From Deltaproteobacteria bacterium (GTDB taxonomy: Bacteria > JAGRBM01 > JAHCIT01): a DNA stretch of 64,000 nucleotides. The notes under the pieces are model-generated. The model was not told the DNA's origin, ran no database searches, and was given only the letters and a program-made list of their open reading frames with translations. Of the stretch, positions 25,386-35,188 are shown piece after piece (the stretch's first letter is position 1; each line of letters begins with the position of its first letter). The position numbers and the translations under genes are program-made. The stretch lies in assembly GCA_026129095.1 (NCBI GenBank), contig JAHCIT010000011.1, positions 1-64,000 on the forward strand, written 5' to 3'.

Positions 25386-26513
25386 TCAGCTCCGGAAGTT
25401 GCTGAAGAACCCCTTGTCGTCGTCACCGACCGCCTCGCCTGACTCCTCGGCGAACTCCTTGAGCAGCTTCTTCTGGCGGGCAGTGAGCTTCTTCGGGACG
25501 TGGATCTCGATGGTGACCAGCAGATCGCCCTTGCCGTACTCGTTCAGGCGCGGAATGCCCTTCCCCTTCAGGCGGAAAGTCTGCCCGCTCACCGAGCCGG
25601 CGGGTATTTTCAGCTGGGCCCGGCCATCGAGCGTCGGCACGTCCAGTTCGCCACCCATGGCGGCCATCGGGAAGGTGATCTTCCGGTGGAGGTGGAGATC
25701 ATAACCGTCACGCTCGAATTCGGGATGCGGCATCACGTCCAGCACCACGTACAGGTCGCCGGGATACCCCCCCTTGCCGGGTGGCAGGTCGCCTTCGCCG
25801 CTCAGCTTGAGATGGGTTCCCGTGTCCACGCCCGCCGGGATTCGGACTTCCAGGCGGCGGCGGATTTCGGTCATCCCGCTGCCACGGCACTTTTCACACT
25901 TTTCGCGGATCACCTGTCCCTCGCCCCCACAGGTGGTGCAGGTCCGCTGCATCGTGAAGAAGCCCTGCTGGAAGCGAAGCTGGCCGCTGCCGTGGCATGA
26001 TGCACAGATTTCCGGCTTGGTCCCGGTCTTTGCGCCGTTCCCGCCACAGGTCTCGCATCCGATGGCACGGGGAATATCGATCGTTTCGGTCCCGCCGAAG
26101 ACGGCCGTCTCGAAGGGGATGGTCAGCCGGTAACGGAGATCCTGCCCCCGTCGTGGACGGTGCTGCTGCTGGCGGGCACGGCCCCCGGCGGCTCCCCCGA
26201 ACAGGTCGCTGAAAATATCGCCGAAAACATCCCCGAACGGTCCGCCCCCGCGGAAATCGAACCCGCCAGGGCTGCCCCCCGCACCCCGGTCGAATGCGGC
26301 ATGGCCAAACTGGTCGTACTGGCTCTTCTTTTCGGGGTCCGAAAGGACGGCATAGGCCTCCTGAATCCCCTTGAACTTCTCCTCGGCGGCCTTGTCGCCG
26401 GGGTTCTTGTCCGGATGGTACTTGAGGGCGAGCTTGCGGTAAGCGCTCTTTATTTCGGCCTCGCTGGCCGACCGGGATACTCCCAAAGCCTCGTAATAGT
26501 CCTGCTTGCTCAT
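25386..26513 (-). CDS. dnaJ: chaperone DnaJ
   Basis: The 375-residue Hsp40 stimulates DnaK ATPase and delivers clients. A J domain (1-70) carries the HPD tripeptide (KYHPDKNPG). It is followed by a Gly/Phe-rich region, then four zinc repeats: [24 protein letters not shown] and CEKCRGSG. The C-terminal substrate-binding domains end normally. The start at ATG 26513 is set by [12 protein letters not shown]; the ORF is open 23 codons further upstream. The gene is 104 bases downstream of dnaK. Confidence 0.97.
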   Translation of the reverse strand: MSKQDYYEALGVSRSASEAEIKSAYRKLALKYHPDKNPGDKAAEEKFKGIQEAYAVLSDPEKKSQYDQFGHAAFDRGAGGSPGGFDFRGGGPFGDVFGDIFSDLFGGAAGGRARQQQHRPRRGQDLRYRLTIPFETAVFGGTETIDIPRAIGCETCGGNGAKTGTKPEICASCHGSGQLRFQQGFFTMQRTCTTCGGEGQVIREKCEKCRGSGMTEIRRRLEVRIPAGVDTGTHLKLSGEGDLPPGKGGYPGDLYVVLDVMPHPEFERDGYDLHLHRKITFPMAAMGGELDVPTLDGRAQLKIPAGSVSGQTFRLKGKGIPRLNEYGKGDLLVTIEIHVPKKLTARQKKLLKEFAEESGEAVGDDDKGFFSNFRS

Positions 26514-26617
26514 ATCCGGTCTGCCCCGGCTTCTCCCGGCAGGGCACAGCCCTTCCGTCGCCCCGGGAGGGGGCATGCACAATCAAACCATCGTTTCTGC
26601 CGGGTCAAGACCAGCCT

Positions 26618-28441
26618 TCAGGATTCCTTCGAAGCGGCCGCATAAAGGGCCTCGGTCACCTTGTGGGATGCCTGCTGGAGGGCTTCGTAGGCGGATTTCA
26701 GCTTCATCGCATCGCCCGTATCCCGGGCCGCCTGGAGCATGCTGATCAGTTCCTTCAGATGGGAAGCGTCCGAGGGATCGAGGATATCCCCCGCCTCGTT
26801 CACCAGCTTGTCGGCCTGGTACAGCAGGCCGTCGGCCTCGTTCTTCATCTCGATGAACTTCACCCGCTCTTCGTCGCTCGCCCTGGCCTTCTCGGCCTCG
26901 GAGACGAGATTGCTGATTTCGTCGGCGCTCAGGCCCGAGGCAGCGGTAATCCGGATCGACTGTTTCTTGCCGGTCCCGAGATCAGCCGCCGACACCTGCA
27001 CGATGCCGTTGGCATCGATATCGAATGCCACCTCGATCTGGGGAACGCCGCGCGGGGCGGGCGGAATGCCTACCAGCTCGAAATTACCCAGGAGCTTGTT
27101 GTCGGCGGCGAGGGGCCGCTCGCCCTGGAAAACCTTGACCGTCACGACGGGCTGGTTGTCCTGCGCGGTCGAGAAGACCTGCGATTTCCGGGTCGGAATG
27201 GTGGTGTTCTTCTCGATGATCTTGGTGAATACGCCACCGGCGGTCTCGACGCCCAGCGACAGCGGGGTCACGTCCAGCAGAAGCACGTCCTTTACCGCGC
27301 CGGTGAGTATCGCTCCCTGAATCGCCGCCCCAATGGCAACAGCCTCATCGGGATTGACGCTCCGGTTCGGTTCCTTGCCGAATATCTCCTTGACCTTGGC
27401 CTGGACCTTCGGCATCCGGGTCATGCCGCCCACGAGCAGCACTGTGTCGATCTGGGCGGCGGTGAGCCCCGCGTCCTTGATGGCCATTTCGCAGGGGGGA
27501 ATCAGCCGGTCGATGAGATCGCTGACCATCTTCTCGAACTCGGCACGCTCCAGCGTGTAGTTCATGTGCTTGGGGCCCGACTTGTCGGCGCAGATGAACG
27601 GCAGGTTGATGATCGCTTCATTGGCGGTGGAAAGCTCATGCTTGGCCTTTTCGGCCCCTTCCGACAGCCGCTGCAGCGCCATGCGGTCCTTGCGCAAATC
27701 AATCCCGGTTTCTTTCTGGAACTTGGCGATGAGCCAGTCGATGATGCGGAGATCGAAATCCTCGCCGCCCAGGAACGTATCGCCATTGGTGGACTTTACA
27801 TTGAAAACGCCGTCCGACAGTTCGAGAACGGAAATATCGAACGTGCCACCGCCAAGGTCGAACACGGCGACCTTTTCTTCCCTGCCCTGCTTGTCAAGGC
27901 CGTAGGCCAGCGCGGCCGCCGTGGGCTCGTTGATCACACGCAGCACATCAAGACCGGAAATCTTGCCCGCATCCTTGGTCGCCTGCCGCTGCGCATCGTT
28001 GAAGTAGGCCGGACAGGTGATGACCGCCTTGGAGACTTCCTCCCCGAGATAGTCCTCGGCCGTGGATTTCATCTTCTGGAGCACCATCGCCGAAATCTCG
28101 GCAGGTGCATACTGCCGGCCCCGGGCCTCGACCCAGGCGTCCCCGTTGGCATGCTCGATAATCTTGAAAGGCGCGATGTCCTTGGTCTTCTGGACTTCCT
28201 GGTCGGTGAAGCGCCGGCCCACGAGCCGCTTCGTCACGTAAATCGTATGTTCGGAGTTGGTGACCGCCTGCCGCTTGGCCACCTGCCCGACAAGCCGTTC
28301 ACCCGATTCGGTAAAACCGACGATGGAAGGCGTCGTCCGTGCGCCCTCGGAGTTGGCGATCACGACAGGCCCCGAACCCTCCATAATCGCGACGCAGGAG
28401 TTCGTCGTCCCCAGATCAATGCCGATAACCTTATCGCCCAT
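26618..28441 (-). CDS. dnaK: chaperone DnaK (Hsp70)
   Basis: The 607-residue protein has the nucleotide-binding signatures [28 protein letters not shown] and [15 protein letters not shown] substrate domain ([18 protein letters not shown]) and a helical lid follow. It is about 30 residues shorter than E. coli DnaK, mainly because the disordered tail before the usual EEVKD-type end is missing; the last residues are AAASKES. It lies between grpE and dnaJ in the conserved heat-shock order. Confidence 0.98.
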   Translation of the reverse strand: MGDKVIGIDLGTTNSCVAIMEGSGPVVIANSEGARTTPSIVGFTESGERLVGQVAKRQAVTNSEHTIYVTKRLVGRRFTDQEVQKTKDIAPFKIIEHANGDAWVEARGRQYAPAEISAMVLQKMKSTAEDYLGEEVSKAVITCPAYFNDAQRQATKDAGKISGLDVLRVINEPTAAALAYGLDKQGREEKVAVFDLGGGTFDISVLELSDGVFNVKSTNGDTFLGGEDFDLRIIDWLIAKFQKETGIDLRKDRMALQRLSEGAEKAKHELSTANEAIINLPFICADKSGPKHMNYTLERAEFEKMVSDLIDRLIPPCEMAIKDAGLTAAQIDTVLLVGGMTRMPKVQAKVKEIFGKEPNRSVNPDEAVAIGAAIQGAILTGAVKDVLLLDVTPLSLGVETAGGVFTKIIEKNTTIPTRKSQVFSTAQDNQPVVTVKVFQGERPLAADNKLLGNFELVGIPPAPRGVPQIEVAFDIDANGIVQVSAADLGTGKKQSIRITAASGLSADEISNLVSEAEKARASDEERVKFIEMKNEADGLLYQADKLVNEAGDILDPSDASHLKELISMLQAARDTGDAMKLKSAYEALQQASHKVTEALYAAASKES

Positions 28442-28480
28442 TCAAAGGGTTCCTGGCCTCTTCTCCCGCCACATCGCGGG

Positions 28481-29254
28481 TCATGACGAACTTTCGGACG
28501 AAGGGGTATCTGGACCGTTTCCGGATGATACACCATCTCCGTCGGCGGCTACCGTAGCCGCTCCCGCCTGCGGTGCAGGCACCTTGGAAACCCCCACAAG
28601 CGCCGGTCTTAGCAGCTTTTCATAGATCATGTATCCTTTTTGATACAAATCAACCACCTGGCTGGGCGGCACGTCGTCCCGCTCGATCTGCTGCATTGCC
28701 TGGTGAATGGCCGGGTCAAAGGCCGCACCGATGCCGGGAACCGGCTTGATACCGTATTTCTCGAACGCCTGCTGGAACAGGGTAGCCGTCATCTGGATGC
28801 CGGTAAGAAACTGCTGCACGGCCGGATCTTCAGGCAGGTTGCCGGCATGTTCGAGGGCCCGCTGGAAGTTGTCCAGCACCTGAAGCGCCTCGGAGGCGAA
28901 CTTTTCATGTCCGAACCGGATGAGGTCCAGCCGGTCCTTCTGCGTGCGCTTGCGGAAGTTTTCCTGGTCGGCGAGCGAGCGCTTGTATTTGTCGTCTGCT
29001 TCTTTCAGCGCCGCCTGGGCCGCCTCCAGATCCTTCGCCATTGACTCGATCTGGGCTTGCATCGCCTGAACCATGGCGGAATCGGGCGGCGGATCGTCCG
29101 CGGCACCGGTACCAGGGACGTCGCCCGTATCGATTTCGACACCCGCCGGCTCGTCTGCGTTCGGCCCGGTCTCGCCTTTGTGCTCGCGGCTGATCCGCTC
29201 AACGCTCTGCAGCGCTTCGCGCATCAGTTCTTCAGGATCAACAGTCTTCGACAA
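28481..29254 (-). CDS. grpE: nucleotide exchange factor GrpE
   Basis: The 257-residue protein releases ADP from DnaK. An acidic N-terminus precedes a long coiled coil (about 70-125, ADDKYKRSLADQENFRKRTQK). The C-terminal beta domain has FEKYGIKPVPGIGAAFDPAIHQAM, the diagnostic GrpE end (GxxFDPxxHxA). The C-terminal tail is Gly/Ser-rich and longer than usual. It sits between hrcA and dnaK, with short gaps. Confidence 0.95.
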   Translation of the reverse strand: MSKTVDPEELMREALQSVERISREHKGETGPNADEPAGVEIDTGDVPGTGAADDPPPDSAMVQAMQAQIESMAKDLEAAQAALKEADDKYKRSLADQENFRKRTQKDRLDLIRFGHEKFASEALQVLDNFQRALEHAGNLPEDPAVQQFLTGIQMTATLFQQAFEKYGIKPVPGIGAAFDPAIHQAMQQIERDDVPPSQVVDLYQKGYMIYEKLLRPALVGVSKVPAPQAGAATVAADGDGVSSGNGPDTPSSESSS

Positions 29255-29316
29255 GTTCTTGTGCTCCCTGCTTCCCGGACTGCCGGTTCGAAACCGTTTA
29301 CCAGATTAAATGCGGT

Positions 29317-30381
29317 CTAGGCCAGTCCCGCATCACCGGCCGCACGCGTCAGCCGCGCCGCCAAATACGTCACCGCCGGCAGGATCCGTTCGTAATCCAT
29401 CCGGGGAGTACCCAGCACACCCACGATTCCGATCGGATCCGATCCTTCGGGGCCATATCCGGCCACCACGAGTGCCGCCGGAAAACCGTCAATCCCGGTT
29501 TCCGAGCCAATGAGCGTCCGCACCCGGCCGTCGCCATCGCGGGCCACCCGCTCCAGAAGCCGCGCCAGCCGGCTCCGCTCCTCCAGCAGCTCCATCACCG
29601 CACGGAGCCGCTTCTCGTCGCTGGAAAGCTCCGGGGCCGTCAGCACGCTACTCAGCCCCTCGACGATGAGCCGCCCGCCGGAATCCTCGGCCTCGACGCC
29701 CGCCAGCGTCTGCCCGGCGAGCTTCAGTGCCGCCGTCCGGAGCCGGTCGTATTCATCCTGGGCATGGCGGAGCTCCTGCGCCACCCGCTCGCGCAGTTCG
29801 GCCAGCGTAAGTCCGTGGAGAATCGAATTAAGATAGTTGTTGAACCGCTCCAGTTCGGCAGTTTCGACTTCCTCCGGGGAAACCAGATGCCGGTGACGAA
29901 CATCCCCCGACTCGGTGACGATGATGGCCACCAGTTCATTCCGGCGGAGTCTCAGGAACTCGATCCGGCCGAGACGCTCGGCCCTGGCCACCGGCGAGAG
30001 CACCAGACCCGCGCAACTGGAAAACATGGCCGCCAGCTTCGATCCCTGCGGCAGGCAGTCGCGGAAACTGGTGGCTCCGGTGAGGCCGGATTCGATGAGC
30101 GCGGCATCCCCGTCCTCCAGCCCGGCCGGTTCCATCAGATCCCGCACGAAGACCCTGAAGCCCTCGTCCGTGGGCACCCGGCCGGCCGATGCATGTGGCT
30201 GGTGCACAAGGCCATCAGCCGCGAGTTCGCCGAAAATGTTCCGCACCGTGGCGGCCGAGCAGTCCAGCCCGCCGCCCCGGACAATCTCAGACGAGGGCAC
30301 CGGTTCGCCGCTCCGGACAAACATCTTCACGAGCGTGCCCAGCACCACATGACGCCGGTCGGTTTTCATTCGTCTCGCCAT
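29317..30381 (-). CDS. hrcA: heat-inducible transcription repressor HrcA
   Basis: The 354-residue repressor heads the heat-shock cluster. A winged-helix N-terminus (VRSGEPVPSSEI then CSAATVRNIFGELAADGLVHQPHASAGRVPTDEG, quoted here in part) has the HrcA hallmark HxSAGRxPT. GAF-like and C-terminal domains follow. ATG at 30381 was chosen; TTG codons just upstream and ATG 30369 are alternatives. I found no CIRCE element before this gene, grpE or dnaK, so its operator here may be divergent or elsewhere. Confidence 0.93.
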   Translation of the reverse strand: MARRMKTDRRHVVLGTLVKMFVRSGEPVPSSEIVRGGGLDCSAATVRNIFGELAADGLVHQPHASAGRVPTDEGFRVFVRDLMEPAGLEDGDAALIESGLTGATSFRDCLPQGSKLAAMFSSCAGLVLSPVARAERLGRIEFLRLRRNELVAIIVTESGDVRHRHLVSPEEVETAELERFNNYLNSILHGLTLAELRERVAQELRHAQDEYDRLRTAALKLAGQTLAGVEAEDSGGRLIVEGLSSVLTAPELSSDEKRLRAVMELLEERSRLARLLERVARDGDGRVRTLIGSETGIDGFPAALVVAGYGPEGSDPIGIVGVLGTPRMDYERILPAVTYLAARLTRAAGDAGLA

Positions 30382-30470
30382 CAACAAATTACCAAATAGT
30401 TTCAGGCAGTTGCGTCATCCTTAGGTTAACGCATTCAGTGTAAATCGGACACCGCAAAAGGCAAGCGGAC

Positions 30471-31718
30471 TTAGTCTGCCAAAAGGCCCGCAATCACCCG
30501 GTTTGCCAGCAGCACCGACCGGGGCGTAAGCCGCCAGCGGCCAATTCTCAGTTCAACTTCGCCCCGCCCGGCGGCCCGCTCCAGCCTTGGCAGAAGCCCC
30601 ACCGTCTTTTCAGTCCCAAACTCATGGCTGAGTTCTTCCAGCGAGATTCCCTCGTCCAGCAGCCGCAGGCCGAGGAAAACGGCTTCCTCGAACGCCTCGC
30701 TCCGGTCCACCTCGCGCCATTCGGGACAAATCCCGCGAACGGGCGCCAACAGTGATGCCAGTTCCCCCGTTCCTGCCACGCCTTCCACATATTTGCCGTG
30801 CCGTTCGAATGGCCGGGGCACGGACCAGCGTAAATCCGGGCTGTGGCCCTCACCCGGCCAGAAGCCGTGCGCCCCGGCGCCAAGGGCAAGATAGGGAACC
30901 CGGCGCCAGTAGAGCGAATTGTGCACCGCCTCGTGTCCCGGCAGCGCGAAGTTGGAGATTTCGTAATGGCGGTAACCGGCGGCCGCCAGCAGTTCACGTG
31001 CGGCCTCGAAGCAGTCGGCCTGGAAATCGCTGTCTGGCACGCCGAGTTTTCCTTCCTTCTGGAGGCGTCCGAACTCCGTGCCTGTTTCGACCGTAAGTCC
31101 GTACATCGAGACATGCAGAGGGCGGTATGCCAGTGCCCGGCGAAGTCCGGCGGCGAACCCTTCCACTGTTTGCCCCGGCAGGCCGTACATGAGATCCAGC
31201 GACCAGCTTTCGAGACCGCTCCCGGCAAGCAGTTCGAGCGCCGTTTCGGCCCTGGGAACATCGTGGACCCGGCCCAGCGTTTTCAGCACATCCGGCTGGA
31301 ACGTCTGTACCCCAAGGCTCACCCGCCCGATGCCCATGCCCCGGTAGCGGGCCAGTTTTTCCCGCGTCAGCGATTCAGGATTCGCCTCCAGCGTCACCTC
31401 ACGAAGTCCGGAGATATCAATCCACCGGCCGAGGGTGTCCAGAAGCTCCCCGATCAGGAGGGGCTCCACTGCCGAAGGGGTGCCGCCGCCGAGATACAGC
31501 GTCTGAAAGCCGCCCGCTCCGGCGGCCGAATCCAGAACCGGTGGAACCAGCAGTCCGGCTTCCCGCCGGAGCCGTCCGAAGTATACGGATTCGGCGCCCT
31601 CCGGCAGCGTCCCATCGGGCCACGAGTTGAAGTCGCAGTAGTGACACTTCCGCGCACAGAACGGGATATGGACATAGAGGCCGGGACACCGGCCGGAAGC
31701 ATCAGGGGACACCGGCAT
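30471..31718 (-). CDS. hemW: radical SAM haem chaperone HemW
   Basis: The 415-residue cytoplasmic protein inserts or delivers haem; it was formerly confused with HemN. The iron-sulfur motif is CARKCHYC (Cys 21, 25 and 28). SAM-binding YLGGGTPSA and the late VHNSLYWRRVPYLALGAGAHGF stretch separate HemW from true HemN (quoted in part: YWRRVPYLALGAGAHGF). It lacks the fourth upstream Cys expected in HemN oxidases. It lies 83 bases upstream of hrcA on the same strand and diverges from the cyclic-nucleotide-fold gene. Confidence 0.92.
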   Translation of the reverse strand: MPVSPDASGRCPGLYVHIPFCARKCHYCDFNSWPDGTLPEGAESVYFGRLRREAGLLVPPVLDSAAGAGGFQTLYLGGGTPSAVEPLLIGELLDTLGRWIDISGLREVTLEANPESLTREKLARYRGMGIGRVSLGVQTFQPDVLKTLGRVHDVPRAETALELLAGSGLESWSLDLMYGLPGQTVEGFAAGLRRALAYRPLHVSMYGLTVETGTEFGRLQKEGKLGVPDSDFQADCFEAARELLAAAGYRHYEISNFALPGHEAVHNSLYWRRVPYLALGAGAHGFWPGEGHSPDLRWSVPRPFERHGKYVEGVAGTGELASLLAPVRGICPEWREVDRSEAFEEAVFLGLRLLDEGISLEELSHEFGTEKTVGLLPRLERAAGRGEVELRIGRWRLTPRSVLLANRVIAGLLAD

Positions 31719-31772
31719 TTCGCGGCCATTGTGGCCATACCGCCGCTAAAAGTCCCGTACCTTCCTTAACTC

Positions 31773-31801
31773 TTGGACCGATCTCCCCGATGGGCTAGTT
31801 T
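31773..31801 (+). promoter_or_regulatory. sigma-70-like promoter
   Basis: TTGGAC (31773-31778) and TAGTTT (31796-31801) are 17 bases apart. They lie 34 bases upstream of the ATG of the cyclic-nucleotide-fold gene, in the divergent region shared with hemW. Confidence 0.5.
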
Positions 31802-31834
31802 CCTCCTTCAGGCAAGGGAAACCGAGGCACGCCC

Positions 31835-32320
31835 ATGATACCGACCGACCAGCTCAAACACATCGCGTTGTTCAGCGGCTTCACTCACGACGAACTGGAA
31901 AAGGTCGCCGCCGTCATGGACCAGAAAACCTGGAAGGACGGCGAGATCATCATCCGTGAGCGTACGATTGGCGAAGGGTTCCACTGCATTGCCAACGGTG
32001 AAGTGGCCGTCTGCCGCCGCCAGGGCGAAGAGCTTGAGGTATTCGCGACACTGAAAAAGGGCGAGCATTTCGGCGAGATCAGCCTCGTGGACAAGAAACC
32101 GACCACCGCCGACTGCGTGGCCAAGGGCACAACCACGACGCTGTTCCTGAGCCGCATGAAATACCGGTCCCTGATCGACAGCCAGCCAGCCATCGGCGTC
32201 AAGTTCCTTGAACACTTCTGCATGTCGCTCTGCGGCCGGCTGCGGGCCACCAATGAGGTCCTGTACGCCGAGAAAAAGATGTCCAAGAAGCTCAAGGAGA
32301 GCGCCGGCCGGAGCGTCTAG
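31835..32320 (+). CDS. single-domain cyclic-nucleotide-binding-fold protein
   Basis: The 161-residue protein is a CAP_ED beta-roll (LFSGFTHDELEKVAAVM, then GEGFHCIANGEVAV, then KKGEHFGEISLVDKKPTTADC). It has a C-terminal charged helix and no helix-turn-helix, so it is not a CRP-type regulator. The cassette keeps FGEI, but the usual phosphate-binding Arg of the R-[TS]-A-x pattern is replaced by Thr (KPTTADC), so nucleotide binding is doubtful. It precedes the ravA/viaA pair on the same strand by about 100 bases. Confidence 0.85.
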   Translation: MIPTDQLKHIALFSGFTHDELEKVAAVMDQKTWKDGEIIIRERTIGEGFHCIANGEVAVCRRQGEELEVFATLKKGEHFGEISLVDKKPTTADCVAKGTTTTLFLSRMKYRSLIDSQPAIGVKFLEHFCMSLCGRLRATNEVLYAEKKMSKKLKESAGRSV

Positions 32321-32423
32321 GGGTCACATTTATTTTCCCTTCGCACCGCCGCCGGATCAGCTACACTTCCCCCGGCAACCGGCCGGACCTTGAAGGCGGC
32401 GCGGGGAGAGGTTCATCGAGACC

Positions 32424-33563
32424 GTGGCATCCGCTAATCCGATCCAGAGCATCCGGACCGAACTGAAGCAGACTTTCATCGAGCGCGAGGAGCTGATCGA
32501 CGGCACCCTCGCGGCGCTGCTTGCCCGTGAGCATGTGCTCCTGATCGGGCCGCCGGGAACGGCCAAGTCGATGCTCGCCGACGAACTGTGCAAGCGGATC
32601 GACGGGGCAGACTATTTCCAGTGGCTGCTGACCAAATTCACGACACCGGAGGAGATCTTCGGACCCATCTCTTTAAAGGCGCTGGAACGGGACGAATACA
32701 CCCGCATCCCCCGGGACAAGCTGCCGGTGGCGCACGTGGCGTTCCTGGACGAGATCTTCAAGGCGAACAGCTCGATCCTGAACGCACTCCTGTCGCTCAT
32801 CAACGAGCGCAAGTTCCACAACGGCGACAAGCCGCAGGATGCGCCGCTGATCTCGATGTTCGGAGCCTCCAACGAGCTGCCGGACGAAGAGGAACTGACC
32901 GCCCTGTATGACCGCTTCATGCTCCGCTACCTGGTGAAATACCTGGAGGAAGATGCGAACTTCGTCTCGATGCTGGCACTCAAGCAGCCCAAGACGCGGA
33001 CCCGGATCACGCTGAAGGAGCTCGACGAGATCCAGGATGAAGTGACCGCCATCGATCTGCCGGATCTGGTCATGAACCTGATCCTGACGGTCCGCAACAA
33101 GCTGAAGAAGGAGAACATCATCCCCTCCGACCGGCGGTTCCGCAACTCGCTGAACCTGCTCCGGGCGGTGGCCTACATGGAAGGCCGGAGCCACGTCACC
33201 GATTCCGACCTGATGATTCTCTGCCACGTCCTGTGGACGACGCCGGATGACATCCCGGTGGTGGAGAACGTCGTCTATGACGTGGCCAATCCCTTTGACC
33301 GGAGGGCGGACGAGTTCCTCCAGCAGGCCCAGGAGATCTCGGCCTATGCCCGGCGCGACTGGGCCGACGAGGACGAGCGCACCAAGGCCGGCATCGAGGC
33401 CCACACAAAGTTCAAGAAGATCCACTCCCGCATCGGCGATGTGATCAAGCGGGCGAGCCAGGAAGGCCGTTCTCTCGGCAAGATCGAGGATGTCCGCGTC
33501 CGGATCGAGCGGATGCACAACGAGATCCTGGAGAACTGCCTCGGACTGGAAGAAGCTCCCTGA
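32424..33563 (+). CDS. ravA: MoxR-family AAA+ ATPase, RavA-like
   Basis: The 379-residue AAA+ ATPase has Walker A GPPGTAKS (42-49), Walker B VAFLDEIFKAN, sensor I GASNELP and the arginine-bearing ALYDRFMLRY. The motifs NSSILNALLSLINERKFHNG (in part) are typical of RavA. RavA works with the VWA protein ViaA, encoded 32 bases downstream here, in chaperone-like assembly or membrane tasks. It is shorter than E. coli RavA (498 residues), lacking part of the C-terminal LARA region. The start is GTG. Confidence 0.9.
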   Translation: MASANPIQSIRTELKQTFIEREELIDGTLAALLAREHVLLIGPPGTAKSMLADELCKRIDGADYFQWLLTKFTTPEEIFGPISLKALERDEYTRIPRDKLPVAHVAFLDEIFKANSSILNALLSLINERKFHNGDKPQDAPLISMFGASNELPDEEELTALYDRFMLRYLVKYLEEDANFVSMLALKQPKTRTRITLKELDEIQDEVTAIDLPDLVMNLILTVRNKLKKENIIPSDRRFRNSLNLLRAVAYMEGRSHVTDSDLMILCHVLWTTPDDIPVVENVVYDVANPFDRRADEFLQQAQEISAYARRDWADEDERTKAGIEAHTKFKKIHSRIGDVIKRASQEGRSLGKIEDVRVRIERMHNEILENCLGLEEAP

Positions 33564-33595
33564 AGACCGGAGCGGCCCGGCTGGAGCCAGCGTAA

Positions 33596-35185
33596 ATGGC
33601 CTACACGCCCCCCAAGGATGTCGAGCGCGGCGAGTTCCGGCGCCGGAAGAAGACAGCCGCTGAACCACCGGCGCCTGCGGATCTGTCCGTCATCCATTCG
33701 GTCGAAAACGATTCCTTCGACCGGGCCATGTTCAGTGAAATGCTCGACGACTCGCCTGTGCTGGCGGACCTGAAGCGCCGGGGCGAAACATTCTTTTCGC
33801 CATTCGGGACGCTGCTGCAGGACGTCTTTTCGAGTTTGTACAAATACAACATCCGGCTCTCGGACCCGAAAACGCTCGTTAAGAGCAATCTCCAGAACCG
33901 GAGCCTCGTCGAAAGCGCCATGGGCCGTAAGGAGTGGCTCGAACTGCGCAAGTTCACCATCCTGAACGAACCCTCGGCGGCCGTCGCCACCTACAGCCTT
34001 GCCAGCGGGATTCTCAGCCAGATCCAGAAGGACATGGCCGAACAGGTCAACGACATGCACGACTCCGAGCAGCGCATGGCCGACCAGCAGGAGGAGATTG
34101 AATCGCTGGAAGAACTGCTGGAGAACTACAACGCCTCCCAAGAAATGGAGGAGAAGATCCGCGAGCGGCTGGAGCAGGCCCGCGAGGAAATGAGCGAGAA
34201 CGCCGAACGGTATGACCAGCAGGTCCAGGATTTCGAGAACGACCCCGCCCGCCAGAGCGCGCTGGAGCGGGCGCTCACCGACGGGTTCGAGCAGGCCCTG
34301 AACGATGTGCGCGACTCGCAGGAACTGATGGAAGGTTTCGGCGAGGAAGCCGGCCAGAACCAGCGGATGACGGTGAACCAGCGGCTGCTCCTGGCGAAAA
34401 AGCTCCAGACTTCGGACAAGCTGAAGCGGCTTGCCAAGATGGTGGGCAAGTTCAAGCGGCTGGCGCTGGCCGAACAGCGCCGCCGGGTGATGCAGCACCA
34501 CGAGGAGATGTACGACGTCACCCTGGGTAACGACATCTCCCGTCTCATACCGGCGGAACTGTTCACCCTGCGCCATCCGCTGCTCCGCAAGGATTTCCTG
34601 CGCCGGTTCGTGGAAGGAAAGCTCCTCCAGTACAACCTGCGCGGCGACGAGGAGCGGGGAAAGGGCGCCCTCGTCGTCTGCATCGACGGCAGCTACTCGA
34701 TGGAAGGCGAAAAGGAACTCTGGTCCAAGGCGGTGACGCTCGCCATGCTGGACATTGCCACCCGGCAGAAGCGCAACTTCCGGGCGATTCACTTCGGTTC
34801 GAAGAAGGATCCGCTTACGGTGATGGAGTTCCCGAAAAACGAGCTGCGGGAACGGCGGATCGAGAAGGTGGAGCAGCTCGCCGAGTATTTCATCGGCGGC
34901 GGCACCGACTTCGAGAAACCCCTCCAGGAAGCGATCTATTCGCTTGAGCGCGACGACAAGCAGCGCGGCGACATCGTGTTCATCACCGATGGCGACTGCG
35001 TGGTGTCGTCCCGGTGGCTCGCCGAGTTCCGGCGGATGAAAGAGGACCTGGAAGTGTCGGTCTATTCGATCCTCGTGGACATGGGGATCAATACCCCCGC
35101 CACGGTGAAGGAGTTTTCCGACAAGGTGACGACCGTCTCGCGCCTCACCTCAGACGAGGTGAAGGACCTGTTCGCGCAGCTGTAG
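33596..35185 (+). CDS. viaA: VWA-domain protein, ViaA-like partner of RavA
   Basis: The 529-residue protein has a long helical N-terminal part, with an acidic coiled coil at about 140-230. A C-terminal von Willebrand A domain follows, with the metal site DGSYS near 363 (VVCIDGSYSMEG) and later Asp/Thr ligands (GGGTDFEKPL and ITDGDC). This helix-then-VWA layout is that of ViaA. The MoxR-VWA pairing is a widespread functional unit. The gene ends three bases before the convergent hydrolase gene. Confidence 0.88.
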   Translation: MAYTPPKDVERGEFRRRKKTAAEPPAPADLSVIHSVENDSFDRAMFSEMLDDSPVLADLKRRGETFFSPFGTLLQDVFSSLYKYNIRLSDPKTLVKSNLQNRSLVESAMGRKEWLELRKFTILNEPSAAVATYSLASGILSQIQKDMAEQVNDMHDSEQRMADQQEEIESLEELLENYNASQEMEEKIRERLEQAREEMSENAERYDQQVQDFENDPARQSALERALTDGFEQALNDVRDSQELMEGFGEEAGQNQRMTVNQRLLLAKKLQTSDKLKRLAKMVGKFKRLALAEQRRRVMQHHEEMYDVTLGNDISRLIPAELFTLRHPLLRKDFLRRFVEGKLLQYNLRGDEERGKGALVVCIDGSYSMEGEKELWSKAVTLAMLDIATRQKRNFRAIHFGSKKDPLTVMEFPKNELRERRIEKVEQLAEYFIGGGTDFEKPLQEAIYSLERDDKQRGDIVFITDGDCVVSSRWLAEFRRMKEDLEVSVYSILVDMGINTPATVKEFSDKVTTVSRLTSDEVKDLFAQL

Positions 35186-35188
35186 GCC

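Noticed and set aside
26663-28486. 607-residue plus-strand ORF opposite dnaK
   Set aside because: Mirror ORF typical of GC-rich dnaK genes; DnaK signatures are on the minus strand.
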